DNA from: Cellvibrio zantedeschiae
GTDB taxonomy: Bacteria; Pseudomonadota; Gammaproteobacteria; Pseudomonadales; Cellvibrionaceae
Direction of reading: 5' to 3'
NCBI RefSeq assembly: GCF_014652535.1
Contig: NZ_BMYZ01000005.1
Span: 1 to 64,000 of the forward strand
DNA: 64,000 bases
This document shows positions 1 to 6,761 of this stretch, piece by piece. Position numbers and translations under genes: made by a program. The notes under the pieces were generated by a model, which did no database searches, had not been told where the DNA came from, and saw only the letters and a program-made list of their open reading frames with translations. Position 1 is the stretch's first letter; each line of letters starts with the position of its first letter.

Positions 1-233
1 TTAACCAAACTTGCAACACCTGAGAAACGAAACGTACTTGTTTAGAAAACCTGCCAAGGTAAAACGCTAAACTAGCTGTGAACGAAAACCGATTTGCTTT
101 AGAAAGCTAAACTTCGAAGAGCTAAAGAACGCAATTGCAGACTTTACCAGTGCGACCCTTTCTTAGAGTTAACACAAACACAAAAGTACGAAACTACTTA
201 TAACCACGATAAACCAAACAGCTTTCAAATTTT
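1..233 (-). other. Truncated integron cassette, 5' segment without a long ORF
   Basis: This is the start (in cassette orientation, minus strand) of a cassette that continues past the left edge of the window. No ORF of normal length is present. The segment is clearly related to 1657-1890, the 5' part of another cassette in the array; blocks such as TTAACCAAACT, CTGTGAAC, CTTTCTTAGAGT and ACCACGA are shared. A short hydrophobic frame begins with TTG at 228 (about 19 codons, stop at 169) and aligns with the small frame at 1802-1885, with a one-base length difference that breaks the frame here. Confidence 0.6.
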
Positions 234-359
234 TAACGCCGAGCTAAGCGGCAGTTTTTAAGTTGTGGTTTTGTGGAATACTTTGCGCAGCAAACCACGA
301 AAGCGCAACTTAAAAACTGTCCAGCCACCGAAGGTGGCGATGCTTGAGCGACTTGTTAG
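234..359 (-). repeat. attC recombination site
   Basis: Long imperfect palindrome that on the minus strand starts with a TAACAAG inverse core (355-359 end) and ends with the CGGCGTTA core at 234-241. The arms contain the shared blocks CAGTTTTTAAG and CTTAAAAACTG, and an inner stem of a TTTTGTGG/CCACGAAA type. It is the downstream site of the cassette carrying the 258-803 gene, whose reading frame runs through it. It is nearly identical to the other long attC sites in the array, as expected of a resident chromosomal integron. Confidence 0.9.
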
Positions 360-803
360 AGAATTTTTTATTGCGCCATTTGATACCGACAGAGAAACAT
401 AATACATAAATTTTTCAGCGATAGTTAAATTTATACATATTGTTTCAACTTGCCAACGATAAAAAGGACTTTCTTCTTCTACCCCTTGCACATTGGGATT
501 GCCAAAACGCGCTTTTAAAATTTCAAAAATTGCTTCCAACTCTACTTTGGCGCTATTGAATTCTTTTTCAGGCTTGTATGTTAAATGGAAAATACCATTT
601 TTGTTATTGTAAGCTTGTACGGAAACGCTCATGCCACCAAAAACCTTTTCATCTGGCCAAAATAATTGTGTAAATTTTTCATGCTTCGGAATCTTCTCAC
701 CACCTAAACCTGCTATTTCGTTTAAATTTTTGTACCACGGAACAAGAATCTTTGAGTTCTCCAGATACAAACCTTCAGCTAGACTAATAATTGAATCTTG
801 CAT
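258..803 (-). CDS. Hypothetical integron cassette protein reading through attC
   Basis: Cassette protein of 181 residues with no family I recognise. It starts at ATG 803, shortly after the preceding attC. Residues 1 to about 147 look like an ordinary soluble cytoplasmic protein (hydrophilic, no signal peptide or membrane segment). The last 33 or so residues, beginning TSRSS, are encoded by the attC site itself, because the frame enters the TAACAA core out of phase with its stop. Whether those residues matter is unknown; the true domain probably ends near residue 147. Transcription would come from the cassette promoter next to attI or from an internal promoter. Confidence 0.7.
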   Translation of the reverse strand: MQDSIISLAEGLYLENSKILVPWYKNLNEIAGLGGEKIPKHEKFTQLFWPDEKVFGGMSVSVQAYNNKNGIFHLTYKPEKEFNSAKVELEAIFEILKARFGNPNVQGVEEESPFYRWQVETICINLTIAEKFMYYVSLSVSNGAIKNSLTSRSSIATFGGWTVFKLRFRGLLRKVFHKTTT

Positions 804-813
804 TTCATTTCTC

Positions 814-940
814 TAACGCCGAGCTAAGCGGCAGTTTTTAAGTTGTGGTTTTGTGGAATACTTTTGCGCAGCAAACCACAAAACTGCGACTTAAAAACTG
901 TCCAGCGCACGAAGTGCGCGATGCTTGAGCGACTTGTTAA
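814..940 (-). repeat. attC recombination site
   Basis: Long attC of 127 bp with the CGGCGTTA core at 814-821, the GCGCACGAAGTGCGC inner arm and the TTAACAAGTCG inverse core ending at 940. It belongs to the cassette with the 983-1348 membrane protein gene. Confidence 0.92.
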
Positions 941-982
941 AAATTACTTTTGCGCACCCAAAACCAAAAATTTTTCCAAGAA

Positions 983-1348
983 CTAAGGATTATTGTCAAT
1001 TGGAATTTTCTTAATTCCTGATGAAATTAAATTGTAAAGACCCATGAAGAAGAATAGCCATGCAAGTGGAATTATAAATATGAGAGGAACACCGCTAGCA
1101 GAACCAACTGTACCATACCATTTAAATAAAAATATTATGGGAATTAAGGGAGAGATTGCAGAGCTAACAATGAAATATGTTATGGCCAAGTCAAACTTCT
1201 TATCCGGCGCTTTAGTAACTTCAGACTGTACTTTTTGCTTTCCTTTTTTTGATTTACCTAGGTATATAAATGCCAGCACTATCGGTGCAGGACTACAAAA
1301 TGCCGCGACACCAATAAACGCAAATATTGAATACAAGATAGAGTCCAT
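983..1348 (-). CDS. Small integral membrane protein (integron cassette)
   Basis: Protein of 121 residues with about four hydrophobic segments: residues 5-29, 57-76, 84-96 and 97-110 roughly. A basic linker (GKSKKGKQK) follows the first segment. No family recognised. The ATG at 1348 has a clear GGAGC ribosome binding site 5-9 bases upstream, so the gene carries its own translation signal despite its cassette setting. The stop lies about 40 bp before the attC at 814-940. Membrane location is inferred only from hydrophobicity. Confidence 0.75.
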   Translation of the reverse strand: MDSILYSIFAFIGVAAFCSPAPIVLAFIYLGKSKKGKQKVQSEVTKAPDKKFDLAITYFIVSSAISPLIPIIFLFKWYGTVGSASGVPLIFIIPLAWLFFFMGLYNLISSGIKKIPIDNNP

Positions 1349-1361
1349 TTTCGCTCCTTTT

Positions 1362-1489
1362 TAACGCCGAGTTCAGCGGCAGTTTTTAAGTTGTGGTTTT
1401 ATGGAATATTTTTGCGCAGCAAAACCATAAAACCGCGACTTAAAAACTGTCCAGCGCACGAAGTGCGCGAGGCTGGAACGACTTGTTAA
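1362..1489 (-). repeat. attC recombination site
   Basis: Long attC, 128 bp. Core CGGCGTTA at 1362-1369, inverse core TTAACAAGTCG ending at 1489. It serves the short cassette that carries the tiny frames at 1537-1632 and 1802-1885. Confidence 0.92.
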
Positions 1490-1536
1490 GTATTTGATGG
1501 TTTGAAAAACGAAAGAATGCGTTTTCAAACTAACAA

Positions 1537-1632
1537 CTACATGTACTCGATTAAAAGTAATACGCCGAAGATTACCGCAATTTTTCTTATTGGCAATAGC
1601 CAGAAAAGAGCGCGCACTTTTGGCCAATGCAT
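1537..1632 (-). CDS. Putative 31-aa membrane peptide in an integron cassette
   Basis: ATG at 1632, stop TAG at 1537-1539. The product has a basic amphipathic start (MHWPKVRALFWLLPIRK) and one hydrophobic stretch (IAVIFGVLLLIEYM), so it could be a single-pass membrane microprotein. No good Shine-Dalgarno sequence is visible. A competing frame starts at TTG 1627 and runs through the attC; it is more hydrophilic. I favour the ATG frame because it ends before attC and has a coherent membrane profile, but it may be chance. Confidence 0.35.
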   Translation of the reverse strand: MHWPKVRALFWLLPIRKIAVIFGVLLLIEYM

Positions 1633-1639
1633 ACTTTTA

Positions 1640-1890
1640 GAAACTACCCGCCAGTTAATTTAACCAAACTCGCAGCAGCTATGAACCCAAACAGACTTGT
1701 TAGTAGCGTGTTGGGCAGCGCGCCGGACTTCCTGTGAACAAATAAGGATTTCGTTTGGAACACAAAACCCCGACGAGCAAAAGAACGTGGCTACAAACTT
1801 TTCAAGTGCGACTCTTTCTTAGAGTAAACACAGACACAAAAAATACGACAGCGTTTACGACCACGACAAACCAAAACAAACTCAAATATT
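1640..1890 (-). other. 5' part of an ORF-poor integron cassette
   Basis: Apart from the two microORFs, the cassette 1490-1890 holds no gene. Its 5' portion (1657-1890) matches 1-233 over the whole length with scattered substitutions and indels, so two array cassettes begin with the same module. This could be a promoter, an RNA, or a decayed small gene. Confidence 0.5.
1802..1885 (-). CDS. Putative 27-aa hydrophobic peptide at a cassette 5' end
   Basis: Reading frame from TTG 1885, six bases after the attC core, to TGA 1802. It encodes a hydrophobic helix (FWFVVVVNAVVFFVSVF) followed by a basic tail (RKSRT). The related segment at 169-228 keeps the WF-hydrophobic pattern with mostly conservative changes before a frame break, which hints at past coding. 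Position and character recall the tiny hydrophobic ORFs that begin beside attC in Vibrio superintegrons (DUF3265-like), but no homology is claimed. Confidence 0.3.
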   Translation of the reverse strand: MSLFWFVVVVNAVVFFVSVFTLRKSRT

Positions 1891-2017
1891 TAACGGCGAG
1901 TTCAGCGGCAGTTTTTAAGTTGTGGTTTTATGGAACACTTTTGCGCAGCAAAACCATAAAACTGCGACTTAAAAACTGTCCAGCACACGAAGTGTGCGAG
2001 CTGCAACGACTTGTTAA
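1891..2017 (-). repeat. attC recombination site
   Basis: Long attC of 127 bp whose core reads GCCGTTA instead of the GGCGTTA of its neighbours (1891-1897). The inner arm reads GCACACGAAGTGTGC, a compensated change relative to GCGCACGAAGTGCGC, which shows that pairing is conserved. It lies downstream of the 2083-2370 gene. Confidence 0.9.
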
Positions 2018-2082
2018 GTAGCTTTTTTGCTTGCGAAAATGTTTAATCCAGTAACCAATAATATTGAAAGAACAAAAAATAG

Positions 2083-2370
2083 TTACAAACCAAGAATTTC
2101 AAATTTTAATGATTCAGGTATAGCAACCCATTTTACATTTTTTGAAATTGACAAAATACAAGATTGTTCTTTTGCAGTATTAACTATTTGACTATACCAA
2201 CGAGCGTAAGACCATTCTTTTGGCTTTGGTGAATATAAACACTTTCGCTCGGGATGCCAAAAAACCTCTTTTGCTTCACGATAAATGAAAGGAAATTCCT
2301 TTGATTTAGGCACGAGATAAAGCCTTTCTTCTGAGTCAATTCCGATTTCTATGATTTCGTCACGTTCCAT
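2083..2370 (-). CDS. Hypothetical integron cassette protein (95 aa)
   Basis: Soluble protein of 95 residues starting at ATG 2370, with AGGTAG upstream as a possible ribosome binding site. It is charged and rich in aromatic residues (FPFIYREAKEVFWHPERK, WSYARWYSQIV) and has no signal peptide or membrane helix. The size and the pattern of short strands with a Trp-rich centre are reminiscent of small immunity or cassette proteins, but no family is recognised. The stop lies about 65 bp before its attC. Confidence 0.7.
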   Translation of the reverse strand: MERDEIIEIGIDSEERLYLVPKSKEFPFIYREAKEVFWHPERKCLYSPKPKEWSYARWYSQIVNTAKEQSCILSISKNVKWVAIPESLKFEILGL

Positions 2371-2390
2371 TTTGTGCTACCTGATTTACT

Positions 2391-2524
2391 TAACGCCGAG
2401 TTCAGCGGCAGTTTTTAAGCTGTGGTTTTATGGAATATTTTGCGCAGCAAACCATAAAACCGCGACTTAAAAACTGTCCAGCGCAGGCACGAAGTGCCGG
2501 AGCGGAGCTGGAACGAATTGTTAT
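2391..2524 (-). repeat. attC recombination site
   Basis: Long attC, 134 bp, slightly extended by an extra CAGGCACGAAGTGCCGGAG inner arm. The inverse core reads TATAACAATTCG, and its TAA is the stop codon of the gene ending at 2521. It serves a two-gene cassette. Confidence 0.9.
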
Positions 2525-2847
2525 ATTTTATGCTCTGCTTTATAAATTAAATTTTTCGATAAGAATAAAAAATGACAATAGATCTGAATACCCAAACCTA
2601 TAATTGCCGCAACAATTGCCACACCTATTATTATAGAACCACGACCCGCAAAAATAATATAATTATATGCATCTCCCCCCACTATTCCATCTTTGTAACC
2701 TAGCTCTTTGAAACCAATATAAATTCCAAAGAACGCCAGACCAACAGCGATGACATAGAATAGAACTGCAAAAAATGCTGCCGTGCTTCCTGACTCTGAA
2801 GGCTGACTTTCACTGGAAACACTTTCGTTTTGTTGCTCTTCGCTCAC
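2521..2847 (-). CDS. Two-helix membrane protein (integron cassette)
   Basis: Protein of 108 residues. A Ser/Glu-rich soluble start of about 22 residues is followed by two membrane segments (about 24-46 and 69-90) joined by a short loop, then a basic tail. The start is GTG 2847, chosen because GGAG lies eight bases upstream. The stop TAA is supplied by the attC inverse core. Family unknown. It is preceded in the same cassette by the zinc-ribbon protein 2897-3094, 49 bp upstream, so the two may work together. Confidence 0.72.
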   Translation of the reverse strand: MSEEQQNESVSSESQPSESGSTAAFFAVLFYVIAVGLAFFGIYIGFKELGYKDGIVGGDAYNYIIFAGRGSIIIGVAIVAAIIGLGIQIYCHFLFLSKNLIYKAEHKI

Positions 2848-2896
2848 TTCACTTACTCCATTGTTATGTGTAGAAACTTGAATCTAACTCATTTGG

Positions 2897-3094
2897 TCAT
2901 TTTCCATAGCACCGCTTACAAACCTCTTTTTCTTGGCCGTTTAGCTTGATGTGATATGTTTTTTGCCTATGCATTGATAGCGGGGATTTACAATAATTGC
3001 AGTGAGTGTCTTTTGGCATAAGAAAATACAGCACAGCCAAGATAGGTAAGCCGATAATTCCCAATACAATAATTAAAGGTTCATTTTCACTCAT
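2897..3094 (-). CDS. Small membrane protein with a C-terminal zinc ribbon
   Basis: Protein of 65 residues with one membrane helix (about residues 7-26) followed by four cysteines in two pairs, CNYC (residues 32-35) and CKRC (58-61), typical of a zinc-binding ribbon facing the cytoplasm. Strong ribosome binding site GGAG before ATG 3094. It is the first gene of a two-gene cassette. No named family recognised. Confidence 0.72.
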   Translation of the reverse strand: MSENEPLIIVLGIIGLPILAVLYFLMPKDTHCNYCKSPLSMHRQKTYHIKLNGQEKEVCKRCYGK

Positions 3095-3112
3095 GATGAA
3101 CTCCGCTAAATA

Positions 3113-3240
3113 TAACGCCGAGCTAAGCGGCAGTTTTTAAGTTGCGGTTTTGTGGAATACTTTTGCGCAGCAAAACCACAAAAATGCGACTTAAAAACTG
3201 TCCAGCGCACGTAGTGCGCGGTGCTTGAGCGACTTGTTAA
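3113..3240 (-). repeat. attC recombination site
   Basis: Long attC of 128 bp. One base in the inner arm differs (GCGCACGTAGTGCGC). It is the downstream site of the 3243-3704 cassette; the inverse core ends at 3240, three bases from that gene's stop. Confidence 0.92.
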
Positions 3241-3242
3241 AC

Positions 3243-3704
3243 TTACTTTTTAGGGCAGCCCAAATAGCCATTTCTTTTTAAAAGAGACTGAATTTCTGCT
3301 TTTAAACTTGAAACAGCCTCACCATTGCCTTCAAGCCTAACTTCTTCACGTGAATTACTTAGATTGATAGCTATATCTATTTGTTCACAATGAGTACATA
3401 TTTCTTCAGAATTTGTTTTTGCAGCTTTTAGCTGATTTTCCAGTTCTTGAATTTTAAGATTAGCTATATTTTTCTCAATTTTAACTAGAAATGTGTTTAG
3501 TTCAGGTTCACTTACGTGCTTTACAAATTTAACTATTTTTGTTTCGCATTCTGATTTAATCAGAAGGTTGCCAAATTCATCTAAGTATATTTCTAAAGGC
3601 AAAGAAGACGCCCAGCTTGATGCGTGAAAATATGAAATAGGAGTGATATTTTCAGCCGAAGCGCTAAATGAAAAAGCCAACAGAATTAAAATTATGTTTC
3701 TCAT
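3243..3704 (-). CDS. Hypothetical secreted protein (integron cassette)
   Basis: Protein of 153 residues with a short Sec signal peptide (MRNIILILLAFSFSASA, cleavage after residue 17). The mature part has a predicted helical, partly coiled-coil centre (about residues 75-95) and four cysteines (ECET, CTHC and YLGC), which suggests disulfides in the periplasm. GGGA precedes ATG 3704. No family recognised. Confidence 0.72.
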   Translation of the reverse strand: MRNIILILLAFSFSASAENITPISYFHASSWASSLPLEIYLDEFGNLLIKSECETKIVKFVKHVSEPELNTFLVKIEKNIANLKIQELENQLKAAKTNSEEICTHCEQIDIAINLSNSREEVRLEGNGEAVSSLKAEIQSLLKRNGYLGCPKK

Positions 3705-3716
3705 ATATTCCCAGTT

Positions 3717-3844
3717 TAACGCCGAGCTAAGCGGCAGTTTTTAAGTTGCGGTTTTGTGGAATATTTTTGCGCAGCAAAACCACAAAAGCGCGACTTAAAA
3801 ACTGTCCAGCGCACGAAGTGCGCGATGCTTGAGCGACTTGTTAA
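3717..3844 (-). repeat. attC recombination site
   Basis: Long attC of 128 bp. Its TAACAA inverse core (3839-3844) provides the stop codon of the DUF4262 gene ending at 3841. Confidence 0.92.
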
Positions 3845-4311
3845 ATTTTTTGAATTTCACCTGATTCATTTAGAATGGGTTGTGCCCACATGTAAAATTC
3901 AGATTTTCCTTCACTCCAAGGCCATAAGCCTTGCGTAGTTGGCCAAATAAGCTGATATGCCGTGAAATTGCTTCCAGCATAGAGCCACAGCGCCCAACCA
4001 AAATATTCTTTGTAATGCTTTTTGTCTACCTCAACAAAAGCTACTTCAAAGCCCTCAATAAAGTCAGCGTAGAGGTTACCAGGTGTAAAGGTTTCACCAT
4101 TTTTAAGCCGAGAACAGTAATTATTTATTATTGAGTGGGCAAGTGTGCTCTTTAAACCAACAACAATTAATTCAGGCTTATTTTGATTCTTATTAATACC
4201 AATAGAATATGAAAAACATGGCTGATCTTCACCTTCCATTACATTTAAAACATGACACCCATGCTTTTCAATATCTTCCAGCGCTTTACGATCTCTTTCG
4301 TCCATTCGCAT
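3841..4311 (-). CDS. DUF4262 domain protein (integron cassette)
   Basis: The features FSYSIGI, PELIVVGL, FTPGNLYADF and LIWPTTQGLWPW are those of the DUF4262 family, soluble bacterial proteins of unknown function that often occur in accessory DNA. The reading frame is open to 4362, but upstream codons fall inside the neighbouring attC; I place the start at ATG 4311 (or 4305), giving about 156 residues, a normal family length. The stop is supplied by attC. Function unknown. Confidence 0.8.
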   Translation of the reverse strand: MRMDERDRKALEDIEKHGCHVLNVMEGEDQPCFSYSIGINKNQNKPELIVVGLKSTLAHSIINNYCSRLKNGETFTPGNLYADFIEGFEVAFVEVDKKHYKEYFGWALWLYAGSNFTAYQLIWPTTQGLWPWSEGKSEFYMWAQPILNESGEIQKI

Positions 4312-4320
4312 TTTCCAATT

Positions 4321-4393
4321 TAACGCCGAGTTTAGGGGCGCCGTATCACGGCGTCCCAGCACGCAAAGCGTGCGCTCTAGAACGACTTGTTAT
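4321..4393 (-). repeat. Short attC site (73 bp), different from the others
   Basis: This site has the same ends (CGGCGTTA at 4321-4328, and an inverse core ATAACAAGTCG ending 4393) but only a short centre, with GGCGCCGTATCACGGCGTCC and the GCACGCAAAGCGTGC arm. The long TTTTTAAGTTG arms of all neighbours are missing. It belongs to the cassette with the 4410-4808 gene and points to a cassette imported from another integron. Confidence 0.85.
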
Positions 4394-4409
4394 GGACTTT
4401 TGATTTTGA

Positions 4410-4808
4410 CTACTTTTTACACTTTAAATTAAACATTCCAAAACCATTTTTATGGAATTCTTCAAAGCCATTTTTCTCTATGTATTTTTCATTAAACTTG
4501 TAAGAATTAGATGCCTGATATTCTATGAGCTGCTTTGTATGTTCTTTAGACTTACCAGCTTTAATTCCTGATTCTATTGCTAATTTTGTGTATTTCTCAG
4601 AAAGACGAATAAATTCTACAGTTTGATTACTATATTCCTGACCCTGCTTATTAAAGATTTTTGCAAACGAAGATGATTCGCTTGCGCACATAACATTTTC
4701 GAAGTAGCTCGAGCTTATACCGGTCTTAGATTGGGCAACAGGATCAGCTTCTGCTGCTGCATTAATAAAAAACATAAATATAACTAAAGCCCATTTAATG
4801 GTTAACAT
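4410..4808 (-). CDS. Hypothetical secreted protein (integron cassette)
   Basis: Protein of 132 residues with a Sec signal peptide (MLTIKWALVIFMFFINAAAEA). The mature part is mostly helical and charged, with one cysteine near residue 41 and one near the C-terminus (NLKCKK). No family recognised. It sits in the only cassette with a short attC, so its source may differ from that of its neighbours. The start is ATG 4808, with AGAAA upstream. Confidence 0.7.
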   Translation of the reverse strand: MLTIKWALVIFMFFINAAAEADPVAQSKTGISSSYFENVMCASESSSFAKIFNKQGQEYSNQTVEFIRLSEKYTKLAIESGIKAGKSKEHTKQLIEYQASNSYKFNEKYIEKNGFEEFHKNGFGMFNLKCKK

Positions 4809-4832
4809 AATTAATTTCTCTATGGATTTCCA

Positions 4833-4966
4833 TAACGCCGAGTTCAGCGGCAGTTTTTAAGTTGTGGTTTTATGGAAACATTTGCGCAGCAAACCATAAA
4901 ACCGCGACTTAAAAACTGTCCAGCGCAGGCACGAAGTGCCGGAGCGGTGATGCAACGACTTGTTAG
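4833..4966 (-). repeat. attC recombination site of the first cassette
   Basis: Long attC, 134 bp, with the extended CAGGCACGAAGTGCCGGAG inner arm also seen at 2391-2524. Its TAACAA core gives the stop codon of the 4963-5448 gene. Confidence 0.92.
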
Positions 4967-5448
4967 CTATTTGGCAATACTACAGGGTAACGCCATTTAG
5001 TTTTTTCAAGAAACACTTCTACATATAACTTTTCATAATTTTTAACTTCAGGAAAAGTGAAAACAAAATTAATATTGCCTGCACTGTTTGTTGTAAGCTT
5101 TTCCTCTTGTGACACTTGACGAAAATTTTCTTTTACAGTGGAGCATACTAGGCATACAGAGATAACTTCACCTGCCCAAGGTGCACCATTTGGCTTTGAT
5201 AATTTTATTTGTGCTTCTACAACAACACAACCTGACGGTGACGGAGTGTAGTTAAAAGAAATTTTTGGACTAAAAATTAGATTTGGCCTTAAACCCGCAG
5301 CGTATTCCAGCCTCACTTGTTCTAATGATGGGATGTAGCCAGAATCTGCTTCCGTTTCTCCAATGCAACCCCAGCAGTCTCCGCCACAATCAGATGAAAG
5401 CGGATCTTCAGAATTTTCTAAAATACGTCCGCAAATACCGCACTTCAT
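4963..5448 (-). CDS. Hypothetical protein with N-terminal zinc-ribbon cysteines (first cassette)
   Basis: First, and so probably best expressed, cassette next to attI. The 161-residue protein begins with a CGIC pair and a Cys-rich stretch (CGGDCWGC), consistent with a zinc ribbon over residues 2-28. The remainder (from about residue 55) looks like an immunoglobulin-like beta fold (KISFNYTPSPSG, NINFVFTFP, YVEVFLEKTKW). ATG 5448 is preferred; GTG 5454, two codons upstream, is an alternative. No family recognised. Confidence 0.7.
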   Translation of the reverse strand: MKCGICGRILENSEDPLSSDCGGDCWGCIGETEADSGYIPSLEQVRLEYAAGLRPNLIFSPKISFNYTPSPSGCVVVEAQIKLSKPNGAPWAGEVISVCLVCSTVKENFRQVSQEEKLTTNSAGNINFVFTFPEVKNYEKLYVEVFLEKTKWRYPVVLPNS

Positions 5449-5464
5449 ATTCACACAATTCCAT

Positions 5465-5494
5465 TTTTGGCTAACAGTTTATTAGATAGCGCCA
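5465..5494 (-). other. attI junction of the integron
   Basis: The array ends at CTGTTAG (minus strand, about 5471-5477), the GTTA crossover that joins the integrase side to the first cassette. It lies 5' of the first cassette gene and about 240 bp from intI. The exact attI limits cannot be set from sequence alone. Confidence 0.6.
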
Positions 5495-5523
5495 ACTATA
5501 TAACCCGCAAAATAAAAAGCCAA
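5495..5523 (-). promoter_or_regulatory. Candidate cassette promoter Pc
   Basis: On the minus strand TTGGCT (5518-5523) and TATAGT (5495-5500) are separated by exactly 17 bp, a good sigma-70 promoter pointing into the array. Transcription would begin about ten bases before attI and read all cassettes. Confidence 0.55.
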
Positions 5524-5537
5524 TTAATTTGTAGTTG

Positions 5538-5638
5538 CGCTGTATAACTCCAGTTAAACGCCTAATCGAGTACAAATAAAACATAGATTAATCAAAAAGT
5601 TAAATAACTCTCTGAATTAAATGTGGAGTTATACAGCG
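5538..5638. promoter_or_regulatory. intI control region with a 15-bp inverted repeat and LexA-like box
   Basis: CGCTGTATAACTCCA at 5538-5552 recurs in perfect inverted form at 5624-5638, 71 bp apart. The right arm lies within 5621-5636, which on the minus strand reads CTGT-N8-ACAT, one base from the LexA consensus CTGT-N8-ACAG. SOS control of integron integrases by LexA is established in other integrons; binding here is inferred. Confidence 0.45.
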
Positions 5639-5717
5639 GTCACCGCTCCTAATTAATTGCTTTTTATAAAACATGTAACTACACTTGCGATACTGGCTAT
5701 CCAAACAGGCATTTATT

Positions 5718-6698
5718 ATGGACGATATTCGCACCCCTCTACCAGTTTCACCTACGAAGTTTTTAGACCAAGTCCGCACATTTATCCGTATTGATGGAAA
5801 GAGCTATTCCACTGAGAATGTGTATGTTTATTGGATCAAGCAATTCATTTTATTTCACAACAAAGCCCATCCGCGCGACATGGGTAAAAATGAAATCACT
5901 GCTTATTTAACTCACCTTTCCGCCACACGGGATGCTTCTGCAAATACGCAAAAGCTTGCGTTGAATGCACTAATGTTTTTATACAATCGCTTTTTACAGC
6001 AACCTGTTGAGAAGCTTGAATTCAGATATGCGAAGAAAACAATGCGTACTCCTACGGTATTTACGCATGCAGAGGCATTAAACATTATTAACAATATTGT
6101 CATGCCTTATAAGCTGATGGCGCAGCTTATGTATGGTGGAGGCCTCCGCGTTAATGAGGTGTTACGCTTACGTGTTAAGGATGTGGATTTTTCAATGGGA
6201 TATATTGTTATTCGGGACGGCAAGGGCTTTAAAGATCGAACGACCTTGTTACCTAAAAGTGTTATTCCCGATTTACAACAGCAAGTTAAGATAGTTGAAA
6301 ACCTATTGGCCTTTGATAAGTCCACTGGCGTTAGCGGCGTTTACATGCCCAACCTACTTGAAAAAAAATATCCCTCCGCCGGCCACTCATTGGGCTGGCA
6401 GTTTTTATTTCCCAGCCAGGATCTCAGTAGAGATCCTCGGAGCGATGCTATTCGCAGACACCATGTTTATCCTACTACGATTCAAACTCACGTTAAGCAA
6501 GCAATAAAAAAAGCCAATATTCACAAACAAGCCAGTTGCCACACCTTTCGCCATTCATTTGCAACGCGTTTATTGCAGGCCAAGTATGATTTAAAGCAAA
6601 TCCAGACACTAATGGGACATACAGATATTCGTACCACAGAAATTTATTTGCATGTGCTGGACGAACTTGGCGATAAAGTTAAAAGCCCACTCGATTGA
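5718..6698 (+). CDS. intI: Integron integrase (tyrosine recombinase)
   Basis: Catalyses attI x attC and attC x attC recombination of gene cassettes. At 326 residues it has the family's normal length. Seen: N-terminal SAM-like DNA-binding region (about 10-90); catalytic Arg in GGGLRVNEVL (near 144); the HTFRHSFATR box (near 275) with H and R; and the nucleophile Tyr in TTEIYLHV (near 309). The stretch with FPSQD, DPRSDAIRRHH and ASCHTFRH contains the extra integron-specific patch that separates IntI from XerC/D. The frame is open from TTG 5685, but ATG 5718 fits homologues better. It points away from the cassettes, as usual. Confidence 0.95.
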   Translation: MDDIRTPLPVSPTKFLDQVRTFIRIDGKSYSTENVYVYWIKQFILFHNKAHPRDMGKNEITAYLTHLSATRDASANTQKLALNALMFLYNRFLQQPVEKLEFRYAKKTMRTPTVFTHAEALNIINNIVMPYKLMAQLMYGGGLRVNEVLRLRVKDVDFSMGYIVIRDGKGFKDRTTLLPKSVIPDLQQQVKIVENLLAFDKSTGVSGVYMPNLLEKKYPSAGHSLGWQFLFPSQDLSRDPRSDAIRRHHVYPTTIQTHVKQAIKKANIHKQASCHTFRHSFATRLLQAKYDLKQIQTLMGHTDIRTTEIYLHVLDELGDKVKSPLD

Positions 6699-6718
6699 GA
6701 AACTTGCCGCACAAAGTA

Positions 6719-6746
6719 AAAAGCCCGCAAAAGGCGGGCTTTTTTA
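6719..6746. terminator. Intrinsic terminator between intI and aga27A
   Basis: Hairpin AAGCCCGC-AAAA-GGCGGGCTT followed by a T run on the plus strand and flanked by A residues on the other side, so it can serve both convergent genes. Confidence 0.85.
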
Positions 6747-6761
6747 TAAACTAATTAAGCT

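Noticed and set aside
1755..2021. Plus-strand 88-aa open frame in the integron
   Set aside because: It runs through an attC against the direction of the array and includes translated attC sequence; treated as a shadow frame.
234..4966. Regular repeats in the first 5 kb that could suggest a CRISPR array
   Set aside because: Units are long palindromes of 73-134 bp with spacers containing genes and an adjacent intI; this is an integron array.
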